DNA from: Ramlibacter pinisoli
GTDB taxonomy: Bacteria > Pseudomonadota > Gammaproteobacteria > Burkholderiales > Burkholderiaceae_C
Assembly (NCBI RefSeq): GCF_009758015.1
Contig: NZ_WSEL01000009.1
Span: 2,157,501 to 2,221,500, forward strand
Reading direction: 5' to 3'
Length of the DNA: 64,000 bases
A program made the translations under genes and the position numbers. Positions 29,758-38,322 of the stretch are shown here, in pieces. The notes under the pieces are model-generated. The model did not search any database, was not told the DNA's origin, and saw nothing but the letters and a program-made list of their open reading frames with translations. Positions within the stretch are counted from its first letter, which is position 1. Every line of letters begins with the position of its first letter.

Positions 29758-30726
29758 TCACTGCGGCTCGATCTTCGCGTCGCGGATCGCCTTGGCCCAC
29801 TTGGCGGTCTCGGCGCGCGTGCGCTGGGCCAGCGCGTCGGGGGTGCCGGGTTCGACCACGAAGCCGATCGGCGCGAATTTCTCCTGGATGTCCTTGCTGC
29901 TGGCCGCGGCGTTGAAAGCCTCGTTGAGCCTCTTCACCACGTCGGCCGGCGTGCCCGCCGGCGCGAACACGGCGAAGTACGCGATCAGCTCATAGTCCTT
30001 CAGGCCCAGCGCCTCGTTGACCGTCGGCAGGTTGGGCACGGCGGGCGAGCGCTTGGACGAGGTCACCGCCAGCCCGCGCACCTTGCCGCCCTGCACCTGC
30101 GGCAGCATCACCGCGAAGTCGGCCGTGAACAGGTTCACCTGGCCGCCGATCAGGTCGGTCATGGCCGCCGGGCCGCTCTTGTAGGGCACGTTGGTCATCT
30201 GCACCCCGGCCATGCTGGCCAGCATCTCGGTGGACACCAGCTGCGAGGTGCTGGCGCTGGCGAAGGTGACGCCGCCCGGCTTGGCCTTGGCCATGTCGAC
30301 CAGCTCGCGCAGCGTGCGCGCCGGCAGGTCGTTGTTCACCGCCACGATCAGCGGCACCTGGCCCAGGTAGGCGACCGGCGCGAAGGCCGTGTCCTGGTCG
30401 TACGGCAGCTTCTTCATCAGGCTCTTGAGCGCCGCGTTGGTGCTGTTGGTGCCGACCAGGATCGTGTAGCCGTCGGCGGGCGCCTTGGCCACCGCGTCGG
30501 CGCCCAGCATGCCGTTCACGCCCGGCTTGTTGTCGACCACCAGCGTCTGGCCGAGCGCATCGGCCACCTTGGCGCTGAACGCCCGTGCGATCTGGTCGGT
30601 GGCGCTGCCGGGCGCGAACGGCACGATGACCTTGACCGGCTTGTTCGGGTAGGCCTGCGCCAGCGCGGCGCCGAGCGGGACGAGGGTCGCAGCCAGCACG
30701 GCCAGCCAGCGGGTGGGAAAGCGCAT
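29758..30726 (-). CDS. Bug-family TTT receptor
   Basis: 322 residues with a signal peptide (MRFPTRWLAVLAATLVP, cleavage near ALAQA). The mature N-terminus YPNKPVKVIVPFAPGSATDQIARAF and VDNKPGVNGMLGADAV are Bug/TctC hallmarks. It is convergent with the phasin-like gene and has no membrane component next to it. Likely carboxylate binder using a shared TctAB pair. Confidence 0.87.
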   Translation of the reverse strand: MRFPTRWLAVLAATLVPLGAALAQAYPNKPVKVIVPFAPGSATDQIARAFSAKVADALGQTLVVDNKPGVNGMLGADAVAKAPADGYTILVGTNSTNAALKSLMKKLPYDQDTAFAPVAYLGQVPLIVAVNNDLPARTLRELVDMAKAKPGGVTFASASTSQLVSTEMLASMAGVQMTNVPYKSGPAAMTDLIGGQVNLFTADFAVMLPQVQGGKVRGLAVTSSKRSPAVPNLPTVNEALGLKDYELIAYFAVFAPAGTPADVVKRLNEAFNAAASSKDIQEKFAPIGFVVEPGTPDALAQRTRAETAKWAKAIRDAKIEPQ

Positions 30727-30874
30727 CGTTGTCTCCTGGGTGGGATCGGTCTGAAGGGCAGCAGGCCGGTGAGCCAGCGAGTCTAGCGACGGACCGGCGC
30801 GGCCGGACCCGCGCAAACCCGGCTCGGGTAGGCTTCCTGCATAGCCCAAGCGCTGCTTCTCCGAGGACCCGCCC

Positions 30875-31711
30875 ATGACCCTGCGCCTGCCCGCCGCCCT
30901 CGCCGGCGCCGCCCTCCTGCTGGCCGCCTGCGCGGCCCCTCCCCCGGCCGCCGACGGTGCCCCGCCGCCGGACTGCCCGACGGCGCGCGCCGAGGTGCCC
31001 AATGCCGACTACATCGGGCGCTACGCCGGCCTGGAGAACGCCGTCGGCGCGCGCGAGTTCGCGCAGGACCTGCACTGCGCCGACCGCTTCAAGGCGGCCC
31101 GCTTCCCGGCCGGCTTCGTCACCGTGTTCGGCAGCTCGCGCATCCGCGAGGACGATCCGGCCTACGCGCTGGTGCGCCGCGTCGCCGCCGAATGGACCCG
31201 CCGCCATGGCGCCCGGGTCCCGGTCATGACCGGCGCCGGGCCGGGCCTGATGGAAGCCGCCAACCGCGGCGCGCGCGAGGCCGGCGGCCCCAGCGTGGGC
31301 TACACGACCTACTACGACCGCCCCACGGCACCCGACCCGCTGCGGCCCTACGGCGGCGACCCGCGCCAGGCGCTCAACGGCCACGTGACCCACGGCCTCA
31401 TCTTCACCAGCGTCACCGCGCGCGAGCTGGCGATGCTGCGCCACTCCGCGGCCGTGCTGGTCGCCCCCGGCGGAACCGGCACCGAGTGGGAGCTGTTCCA
31501 GCTGGTGGAGATGATCAAGAGCCGGCAGCTGGCGCCAGTGCCGGTCTACCTGCTGGGCGACCGCGCCCGGCACTGGGCCAGCCTGCAGGTGCGGCTGGAC
31601 GACATGGTGTCGCGCGGCACCATCCGCCGCGAGGAGGTCGCGTTCCTGCGCTTCGCCGACGACGCCGACGCCCTGGTGCGCCAGCTCGAGGCCGACCTGC
31701 GCCTGCGGTGA
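30875..31711 (+). CDS. Predicted lipoprotein with LOG-family (lysine decarboxylase-like) fold
   Basis: 278 residues. Residues 1-20 look like a lipoprotein signal with lipobox LLAACAA (Cys at ~20). The body is a LOG-family protein: VTVFGSSRIREDDPAY near residue 86, TGAGPGLMEAANRGA, and PGGTGTEWE at 198-206, which matches the PGGxGTxxE nucleotide-binding motif. LOG proteins normally cleave cytokinin- or AMP-type N-glycosidic bonds in the cytoplasm, so a lipoprotein signal is unusual. No neighbour clarifies the role. Confidence 0.75.
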   Translation: MTLRLPAALAGAALLLAACAAPPPAADGAPPPDCPTARAEVPNADYIGRYAGLENAVGAREFAQDLHCADRFKAARFPAGFVTVFGSSRIREDDPAYALVRRVAAEWTRRHGARVPVMTGAGPGLMEAANRGAREAGGPSVGYTTYYDRPTAPDPLRPYGGDPRQALNGHVTHGLIFTSVTARELAMLRHSAAVLVAPGGTGTEWELFQLVEMIKSRQLAPVPVYLLGDRARHWASLQVRLDDMVSRGTIRREEVAFLRFADDADALVRQLEADLRLR

Positions 31712-31778
31712 ATCCCGGGTATCGGCCTCTGCCGGGCCGTGCCTATGATCGGGCCTCCCTCGGTCAACCCGTGAGCCG

Positions 31779-32348
31779 ATGCGCACCCTCGCCGACTCGA
31801 TCGCCGAACCCGGCCTGATCTTCGAGCACGCCCCCGTCGGCCTGATGGTCACGCACGATCGCATCATCGAGCGCTGCAATCTGGCGCTGGCCGAGATGTT
31901 CGGCTACAGCCCGCAGCAGCTGGCCGGCCAGTCGACCGAGATGCTCTATCCCTCGCACGAGGAGTTCGAGCTGATCGGCGACCGTGGCGCGGTGAGCATG
32001 CAGCGCACCGGCAGCTACCGCGACCAGCGCATCATGCGGCACAGCAAGGGCCACATGTTCTGGTGCGCCGTGGCGGGCCGCTCCTTCACGCCCGAGAAGC
32101 CCTATGCCTCGGTGATCTGGGTGTTCGAGGACATCAGCGCCCAGCGGCCTCTGAGTGCCGATCTCACCACCCGCGAACGCGAAATCGCGGCGCGGCTGGT
32201 AGCGGGCATGACCAGCAAGCAGATCGGCAAGGAACTGGCCGTCAGCCATCGCACGGTGGAGGCGCACCGCTCGCGCCTGATGCACAAGCTGGGCGTCACC
32301 ACCCCGGGCGAACTGATCGCACGCATCCTCGGCATGCCTCGTCCTTGA
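31779..32348 (+). CDS. PAS-HTH (LuxR-type) transcriptional regulator
   Basis: 189 residues. Residues ~10-120 form a single PAS domain (EHAPVGLMVTHDRIIERCN...), residues ~128-184 a LuxR-type helix-turn-helix (LTTREREIAARLVAGMTSK, AVSHRTVEAHRSRLMHKLG). No receiver domain. It reads divergently with, or toward, the cupin end of the long catabolic operon and may control it in response to a ligand, redox state or aromatic compound; this is an inference. Confidence 0.87.
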   Translation: MRTLADSIAEPGLIFEHAPVGLMVTHDRIIERCNLALAEMFGYSPQQLAGQSTEMLYPSHEEFELIGDRGAVSMQRTGSYRDQRIMRHSKGHMFWCAVAGRSFTPEKPYASVIWVFEDISAQRPLSADLTTREREIAARLVAGMTSKQIGKELAVSHRTVEAHRSRLMHKLGVTTPGELIARILGMPRP

Positions 32349-32396
32349 GAGGCGGGATCGGACGGCCTTCGCACCGGCGCATCCGCCTTCACCCGC

Positions 32397-32927
32397 TCAA
32401 GGATGCGGCTTCGCCCCGATCAGGATCGCCGCCACGATGCAAGGCTCGGCGCCGCGCACGCTCCAGGAGTGCATGGTGCCGCGCTGCACCAGCACGTCGC
32501 CGGCCTTCAGCAGGGTCTCGCCGGTGTCCAGGATGGCGTGGATCTCGCCCTTGAGCACGATGATGTAGTCGATCGTGCTGGTCTTGTGCCGCATCGGGTC
32601 GTCCGAGTGCTTGTCGGGCGCGTGGCCGGCCCCGATGGATTCGAAGGCCTTGGCGGCGTCGGCGCCCTTCCACATGGTGTCGGGCGGGAACTCGACGATG
32701 CGCAGGATGCTGCCAACCGACGGCGGCTCCAGCTTCACCGGCCGCGCCGCCGCATCCTCGCTGCCGGTGTTGTCGGCCGGAGCACTGGTGGTCTCCCACA
32801 GGTCGGTGAGCGCGACCCCGGGCATCGAGGCCATCTCCTTGATGTTGGGCGCCAGCCCGTCCATGAGGAAGGCGGACCGATTGTGGGCATCGTGCCCGGT
32901 CACGACGCGGCGGATTCTCCAGGCCAT
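32397..32927 (-). CDS. Cupin-domain protein
   Basis: 176 residues. The C-terminal half shows the cupin pattern (DYIIVLKGEIHAILDTGET, then GDVLVQRGTMHSW with a conserved histidine). It ends a nine-gene minus-strand run of ABC transporter, MBL-fold, FAH-family and acyl-CoA ligase genes. Typical of small dioxygenases, isomerases or sensory proteins; function not assigned. Confidence 0.78.
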   Translation of the reverse strand: MAWRIRRVVTGHDAHNRSAFLMDGLAPNIKEMASMPGVALTDLWETTSAPADNTGSEDAAARPVKLEPPSVGSILRIVEFPPDTMWKGADAAKAFESIGAGHAPDKHSDDPMRHKTSTIDYIIVLKGEIHAILDTGETLLKAGDVLVQRGTMHSWSVRGAEPCIVAAILIGAKPHP

Positions 32928-32944
32928 GTGGTCTCCTGTCGGTG

Positions 32945-33943
32945 TCAGTGGTGGGCGTGGCCGCAGTTGGGGCCGCAGCCGCCGTGCAGGGCGCGCTGGC
33001 GCTGCTCGTACTGCGACATCAGGGTGAACAGGCGCACCGAGTCGGGCGGCGAGGTGTCGCCGCTGAACTGCTGGTACAGGTTGTTGACCGTGACCACGAT
33101 GCGCTCCGAATCGGTCCAGGAGCCGAACTCCTTGAGCGAGATGTCGTACACCGCCTGCTCCAGGGTCATGCCCATGTCATAGCGCTTGCGCGCCTCGGCC
33201 TTCACGTACTCCAGGTAGTGCTTGAGCTGGCGCACGCCCCCCTTGTCGGTGATCGGTCCGTGGCCCGGCACCACCACCTCGACGTCCCAGGACAGCATCA
33301 GGTCGCAGGCCTTGATCCAGTTGTCGACCGGCCCGGCCCAGACAATGGGATGGCCGCCGTTGAACAGGATGTCGCCGGTGTAGACCACCTTGTCCTCGGG
33401 CACGTAGGCCAGCACGTCGCCGGCGGTGTGGGCCGGCCCCACCTCCACGAGCCGGACTGTCTTGTTGCCGACCTTGAGGTCGAGCTCGCCCTCGAAGGTC
33501 TGGGTGGGCGGCGTGTAGACGATGCCCTTGAAGTCGAACACCCGGCCCATGTGGCGCATCAGGAACTCGCCGCCCTCGCCCATCGCCTTGTAGTTGCGGA
33601 AGCGGTCGATCAGGGTCTGCGGCGGGCGCTCGGCCATCTCCTCGGCGCAGGCCTTGGAGACGATGATCTCGGAGTCGGCCACCAGCTGGTTGCCGAAGTA
33701 ATGGTCGCCGTTGGCATGGGTGTTGACCACCTGGCCGATCTGCAGCGCCTCGGGCACCGCATTGCGCATCGCATGCAGCATCTCGCGCGTGAGCTTGAGG
33801 TCGAACAGGGTGTCCACCAGCAGCGACTCGCCGCTGTCGGTCACCAGGCCGGCGTTGCTCCAGCCCCAGGTTCCGTCGGGCAGCAGCCAGGCGTAGTTGC
33901 CGTTGCCGATGTCGTGCAGTCCCTTGGTGTATTGCCAGCGCAT
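32945..33943 (-). CDS. Metallo-beta-lactamase-fold hydrolase with histidine-rich tail
   Basis: 332 residues, no signal peptide. The zinc motif is NTHANGDHYFG near residue 73, that is HxNxDH rather than HxHxDH, and PAHTAGDVLAYVPEDKVVYTGDILF follows with the second and third motif. The C-terminus GGCGPNCGHAHH is a compact Cys/His cluster likely to bind metal. Start ATG 33943 follows an AAGGAGAC sequence. Probably hydrolyses a CoA thioester, lactone or ester in the pathway of the operon. Confidence 0.82.
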   Translation of the reverse strand: MRWQYTKGLHDIGNGNYAWLLPDGTWGWSNAGLVTDSGESLLVDTLFDLKLTREMLHAMRNAVPEALQIGQVVNTHANGDHYFGNQLVADSEIIVSKACAEEMAERPPQTLIDRFRNYKAMGEGGEFLMRHMGRVFDFKGIVYTPPTQTFEGELDLKVGNKTVRLVEVGPAHTAGDVLAYVPEDKVVYTGDILFNGGHPIVWAGPVDNWIKACDLMLSWDVEVVVPGHGPITDKGGVRQLKHYLEYVKAEARKRYDMGMTLEQAVYDISLKEFGSWTDSERIVVTVNNLYQQFSGDTSPPDSVRLFTLMSQYEQRQRALHGGCGPNCGHAHH

Positions 33944-33966
33944 GGCTTGTCTCCTTCGGTGGTAGT

Positions 33967-34728
33967 TCAGGGGGCGCGCCAGCGCAGCATGTAGCGCTCG
34001 GCGCGTTCGAGTGCGACGTTGGTGGCGTAGCCGATGGCGCCGAGCACCACGATGCCGGCGTACAGGTCGGCGCTGCGGAACGAGCGCGCGGCCAGGGTGA
34101 TGTTCTGGCCCAGGCCGGCGGTGCCGGCCAGCATCTCGGCCACCACCGCCAGGATCAGCGAGACGGTGAGCGACAGCCGCAGCCCGGCGAAGATGTCGGG
34201 CAGGGCGTTGGGCAGCGCGATCTTGCGCAGCAGCTCCCACCGCGACATCTGCAGGATGCGCGCCACTTCCAGCAAGCGTGGTTCCACGGTCTTGAAGCCG
34301 TGCACGGTGTTGAGCAGCACGGGCCAGAGCGCCGAGAAGGCGATGGCGACCACGATCATGCGGTCGTTCAGGCCGATCAGCAGCACGAACACCGGGATCA
34401 CCGCCGAGGCCGGCAGCGGCCGGATGATCTCCAGCGTCGGCTCGACGTAGGGCCGCACCCGCGGCGACAGGCCGATCAGCGAGCCCAGCGCGATGCCGGC
34501 CACCGAGGCCGTGACGAAGCCCAACGCCATGCGGCGCAGGGTCTCGCGGAAGGCGAACCAGAAGTCGGCGCTCCCGGCCTGGTCGGCCAGGGCCTCGAAG
34601 GTGCGGGCCGGCGCCGGGAAGAACACCGGCGAGACCAGCTCGCGCAGCGCCGCCAGCTGCCACAGCCCGACCAGCAGCGCCAGCACGCCCAGGCTGGCGA
34701 GCCACATCAGGACGCCGCGACGGCTCAT
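33967..34728 (-). CDS. ABC transporter permease 2 of a NitT/TauT-type importer
   Basis: 253 residues with about six helices and the conserved loop EVARILQMSRWELLRKIALPNALPD. Its ATG overlaps the stop of the upstream permease gene by 4 bases. Two different permease genes in one operon imply a heterodimeric pore, less usual for the SsuC/TauC type. Confidence 0.85.
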   Translation of the reverse strand: MSRRGVLMWLASLGVLALLVGLWQLAALRELVSPVFFPAPARTFEALADQAGSADFWFAFRETLRRMALGFVTASVAGIALGSLIGLSPRVRPYVEPTLEIIRPLPASAVIPVFVLLIGLNDRMIVVAIAFSALWPVLLNTVHGFKTVEPRLLEVARILQMSRWELLRKIALPNALPDIFAGLRLSLTVSLILAVVAEMLAGTAGLGQNITLAARSFRSADLYAGIVVLGAIGYATNVALERAERYMLRWRAP

Positions 34729-35564
34729 GTCGGCGACTCCGCCCAGTTGCCCATGCGGCCGAACCAGCCGCGCTGGGCGCGCAGCAGCAGCGCGTTGAGT
34801 GCCCAGCCGATCAGGCCGATCCAGAAGATGAAGGCGAACACGCGATCCGGCCGCATGCCCTCCTGGGCCACGATGAGTGCGTAACCCAGTCCCATGGGGT
34901 TGGCGGTGATCTCCACCGTGACCGAGACCACCAGGGCGACGGCGGCCGCCAGGCGCAGGCCGACGAAGATGCGCGGCAGCGCGGCCGGCAGCACGATCTT
35001 GAGCACCCGCTGCGGCAGATTGAAGCCCAGCACACGCGCCACCTCCAGCAGGCGCGGCTCGATGCCGCGCACGGCGGCCTCGGTGACGATGAGCATGGGC
35101 CAGAAGCAGGAAAAGGCCACGATGCTGCCTTCCATCTTGAAACCGTAGCCGTGGATCAGCAGCGCCAGCGGGATCAGCGCCACCGAGGGGATCGGGCGCA
35201 GCGATTCGGTGACCACGCGCAGCAGCTGCGCGAGGACGCGCGACAGCCCGAAGCCGATGCCCGCCAGCGTGCCGGCGCTGGCGCCCACGGCCAGGCCGTA
35301 CAGCGCACCGCCGAAGGTCTGGGCGGCGGCGGTGAACAGCGAGTCGTCGGCCACCACTGCGACGGCGGCACGGAAGATTGCGCTGGGCAGCGACAGGCTC
35401 TCGGCCTTGAGCAGCCCGGTGCGGGCGGCGAATTCCCAGAACGCCAGCACGGCGACCGGCAGCAGCAGCCCCTTGACCAGGCGCAGCAGGCGGCCCTCGC
35501 CGGCCACCCGCACGGTGGCGGCGGGTGGCGCCACCAGGGGCAGCACAAGGGAGCTGGGCTTCAT
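34725..35564 (-). CDS. ABC transporter permease 1 of a NitT/TauT-type importer
   Basis: 279 residues. Conserved cytoplasmic loop EVARVLGFNLPQRVLKIVLPAALPR, six helices or so, and a basic N-terminus. ATG 35564 starts one base after the end of the ATPase gene, and the end overlaps the second permease (ATGA). Homologous to the other permease but diverged. Confidence 0.85.
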   Translation of the reverse strand: MKPSSLVLPLVAPPAATVRVAGEGRLLRLVKGLLLPVAVLAFWEFAARTGLLKAESLSLPSAIFRAAVAVVADDSLFTAAAQTFGGALYGLAVGASAGTLAGIGFGLSRVLAQLLRVVTESLRPIPSVALIPLALLIHGYGFKMEGSIVAFSCFWPMLIVTEAAVRGIEPRLLEVARVLGFNLPQRVLKIVLPAALPRIFVGLRLAAAVALVVSVTVEITANPMGLGYALIVAQEGMRPDRVFAFIFWIGLIGWALNALLLRAQRGWFGRMGNWAESPT

Positions 35565-35565
35565 G

Positions 35566-36372
35566 TCAATGCCCCGGCGGCAGCAGGTGGAACAGCTGGT
35601 GGCGGTAGGCCAGGAAGCGCGCATCCTCGCGCGTGGTGAGCTGGTTGCGCGGCCGCTCCAGGTCGATGGCGATGGTCTCGGCCAGCCGGCCCGGGTGGCG
35701 GTCCATGGCAACCACGCGGTCGCCCAGGTAGATCGCCTCCTCCAGGTCGTGGGTGATGAAGACCACCGTCACGCCCGACTCGGAGCACAGCCGCGCCACC
35801 TCGTCCTGCAGGCCCTGGCGCGTCATGGCGTCGAGCGCGCCGAACGGCTCGTCCATCAGCAGCACCTGCGGCGACTGCGCCATGCAGCGCGCGATCTGCA
35901 GCCGCTGCTGCATGCCACCCGACAGCTGGGTGGGAAAGGCATCCTTGCGATCGGCCAGGCCGACGCGCGCCAGCATCTCGTCGACGATGCCGGCCCGCTC
36001 GGAGCGCGGGACGCGCCGCGCCTCCAGCGCCAGTTCCACGTTGCCTGCCACCGTGCGCCACGGCAGCAGCGCACGGCCGTAGTCCTGGAACACCACCGCG
36101 ATCTCCGGGCGCGGGCCGCTGACCGGGGCGCCGCGGAACATCACCTCGCCGCGGGTGGGCGTGAGCAGCCCGGCCATCATCCGCAGCAGCGTGGTCTTGC
36201 CGCAGCCGGAGGCGCCGACGATGCAGACGAACTCGTGCTCGTGCACCGCCAGCTCGATGCCCTGCAGGATGTCCAGCGAGCCGACGGTGAAGTCGAGCCC
36301 GCTGATGGCCAGCACCGGCGCGCCGGTCGGCTCGAGCGTCGTCGGCCCGCCGGACGATGGGAAGCTGCGCAC
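35566..36372 (-). CDS. ABC transporter ATP-binding protein
   Basis: 268 residues from GTG 36372. Walker A GASGCGKTT at ~51, LSGGMQQR at ~144, and LLMDEPFGALD at ~163 place it in the NitT/TauT ATPase group (SsuB/TauB-like). It is directly downstream of the binding-protein gene (4-base gap) and upstream of two permease genes; it should drive import of the operon's substrate. Confidence 0.9.
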   Translation of the reverse strand: MRSFPSSGGPTTLEPTGAPVLAISGLDFTVGSLDILQGIELAVHEHEFVCIVGASGCGKTTLLRMMAGLLTPTRGEVMFRGAPVSGPRPEIAVVFQDYGRALLPWRTVAGNVELALEARRVPRSERAGIVDEMLARVGLADRKDAFPTQLSGGMQQRLQIARCMAQSPQVLLMDEPFGALDAMTRQGLQDEVARLCSESGVTVVFITHDLEEAIYLGDRVVAMDRHPGRLAETIAIDLERPRNQLTTREDARFLAYRHQLFHLLPPGH

Positions 36373-36376
36373 GGCC

Positions 36377-37339
36377 TTACTTGACCAGCAACTTCGCCGG
36401 CTCGACGGGCTTCTTCAGCATGCCCTGCTCGGCCATGATCTTGTTCCAGCGGTCCACCACGTCGGGCGTGATCACCGGCTTGAACTTGGGATCGGGGAAC
36501 TTGGCTTGCACGTCGGCGGGGAACGGGATGTAGACCAGGTTGGCCTTGCGCACCACCGAGGGGTCCTTGGCCGCCAGCGCCGAGGCTTCCTCGATCGAGG
36601 CCTTGAACGCCGCCACCGCCTTCGGGTTGGCCTCGGCCCACTTGCGGCTGGCCACATGCCAGCCCGACTGGATCTCGCCATCGAGCGCGGCGATGTAGTA
36701 GGCCACCACCCGGCCGGTGTTGGTCTCCAGCGCGCGCGACAGGAAGGGCTGCACCGCCAGGATGCCGTCGACCTGGCCGGCGCGCAGCACGTCGATGGAC
36801 TGCGCGAACGCGTTCTCGGTGAAAGTCACCTTGCGCCAGTCGCCGCCGTTCTCGCTCATCCACTTGCGGAACAGCACATGCAGGAAGGCGTTCAGGCCGG
36901 GTGTGGACACGCGCTTGCCCTCGAAGTCCTTGGCGGTCTTGATCGGGCTGTCGGGCCGCACCATGATGGCCACGTCCTCCATGCCCTTGGTGTAGTAGCC
37001 GCCGCCGGCGATCACCACCAGGTCCAGCCCCTGCTCCACCGCCTGCATGGTGTTGGGCGCGGTGGGCGTCGCCACCTGCAGGCTGCCGGCCATCAGCGCC
37101 GCCGGCGTGGTGGCCGAGTTGGGCACCAGCTTCATCTCGACGTCCAGGCCATGCTTCTTGAAGATGCCCTCATTGGCGGCGACGAAGGCATTGGCGAACG
37201 CCGTCGAGGCCGAGAAGCCGAACACGATCTTCTGCGGAGCGGCCGGCTGGGCGGCGGCCGGCAGCGCGGCGAGCGCGCCCAGCACGAGGCCGGCGGCCAG
37301 CCTGCGCAGCAGGCCGGGCAGCGAGATGAGAAAGGACAT
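36377..37339 (-). CDS. NitT/TauT-type periplasmic binding protein
   Basis: 320 residues, signal peptide cleaved near ALPAAAQPAA. Mature motif KIVFGFSASTAFANAFVAANEGIFKKHGLDVEMK fits the SsuA/TauA/HisJ-type group; DFEGKRVSTPGLNAFLHVL marks the second lobe. First transport gene of the operon. Substrate unknown; the neighbouring CoA ligase genes suggest an aromatic or branched carboxylic acid. Confidence 0.85.
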   Translation of the reverse strand: MSFLISLPGLLRRLAAGLVLGALAALPAAAQPAAPQKIVFGFSASTAFANAFVAANEGIFKKHGLDVEMKLVPNSATTPAALMAGSLQVATPTAPNTMQAVEQGLDLVVIAGGGYYTKGMEDVAIMVRPDSPIKTAKDFEGKRVSTPGLNAFLHVLFRKWMSENGGDWRKVTFTENAFAQSIDVLRAGQVDGILAVQPFLSRALETNTGRVVAYYIAALDGEIQSGWHVASRKWAEANPKAVAAFKASIEEASALAAKDPSVVRKANLVYIPFPADVQAKFPDPKFKPVITPDVVDRWNKIMAEQGMLKKPVEPAKLLVK

Positions 37340-37371
37340 GGCGGAGTCTCCTGTGGTGGTTGGCGGGACGG

Positions 37372-38304
37372 CTACTGCTGGAACACGATGCGGTTGCGCA
37401 GCATCCCCAGGCCCTGGATCTCGAGCTCGACGACATCGCCGTGCTTGAGGAAGCGGCCGAGCTCCAGGCCGCAGCCGCCGCCGACGGTGCCCGAGCCGAG
37501 GAACTCCCCGGGGTGCAGGGTCTCATCCTGCGAGACGTGGGCGATGATGTCCTCGAAGCGGTGGTGCATGGAGCCGCTGTTGCCGCGCGACCATTCCTCG
37601 CCGTTGACGCGCGCCACCATGGTGAGGTCGTAGGGGTCGGCCACCTCGTCGGCCGTGACCAGCCAGGGCCCCAGCACGTTGCCGGTGTCGAAGTCCTTGC
37701 CCTTGGTGGGCCCGAGGGTGCCGCCCATCTCGCGCCGCTGCTGGTCGCGGGCGCTGACGTCGTTGAAGATCAGGTAGCCGAAGACGTGGGACCGAGCCTG
37801 GTCCTTGGCAATGTTCTTGCCGCACTTGCCGGTGATGGCCGCGAACTCCAGCTCGTAGTCGATCATCTTCGAGTAGCGCGGCACGATGACGTCGGCGCCG
37901 GTGCCCACCACCGAGAAGCGGTTGCACTTGTAGTAGATCGGCTCCTGGTACCACACGGGCGGGATCTCCACCTTGGCCGGGTCGCGCTCACCTGGAATGC
38001 CGAACAGGTGGCTGTTGGCGCGCGCCTGGCGGAAATGCTTCTCGAAGCACAGGAAGTCGCGCATCTGGCGCGGCTCGGGCAGGGGCGCCTGCAGCGTCAC
38101 CCCGGCCAGCGGCAGCGTGACCTTCGCCGCCGCGAGCAGGCCGCGCGCCTCCTGCAGCGCCGCCGGCCCGCCGTCGATCAGCGCCAGCATGTCGCGCATC
38201 GCCGGCGAGCCGGACGCGGTGAAGTCGACGAGCTGCTGCTCGCCGGGTTGCAGTGCGCCGATGTGGCGCTGGCCACCGGGCAGGTCGAAGGTGACGAGTT
38301 TCAT
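37372..38304 (-). CDS. Fumarylacetoacetate hydrolase-family enzyme
   Basis: 310 residues. Metal-binding motif DYELEFAAITGK at ~163 and GTGADVIVPRYSK just before it are conserved in the FAH superfamily; HRFEDIIAHVSQDETLHPGEF and GTVGGGCG follow. Members hydrolyse or decarboxylate diketones and hydroxy-acids in aromatic ring breakdown. It lies between the acyl-CoA ligases and the importer. Confidence 0.9.
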   Translation of the reverse strand: MKLVTFDLPGGQRHIGALQPGEQQLVDFTASGSPAMRDMLALIDGGPAALQEARGLLAAAKVTLPLAGVTLQAPLPEPRQMRDFLCFEKHFRQARANSHLFGIPGERDPAKVEIPPVWYQEPIYYKCNRFSVVGTGADVIVPRYSKMIDYELEFAAITGKCGKNIAKDQARSHVFGYLIFNDVSARDQQRREMGGTLGPTKGKDFDTGNVLGPWLVTADEVADPYDLTMVARVNGEEWSRGNSGSMHHRFEDIIAHVSQDETLHPGEFLGSGTVGGGCGLELGRFLKHGDVVELEIQGLGMLRNRIVFQQ

Positions 38305-38322
38305 GCGGGGGTCTCCTGGGGG

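Noticed and set aside
30875-31711. Lysine decarboxylase
   Set aside because: That is an older name for LOG-type proteins. The PGGxGTxxE motif indicates a nucleotide-related LOG fold with no PLP site.
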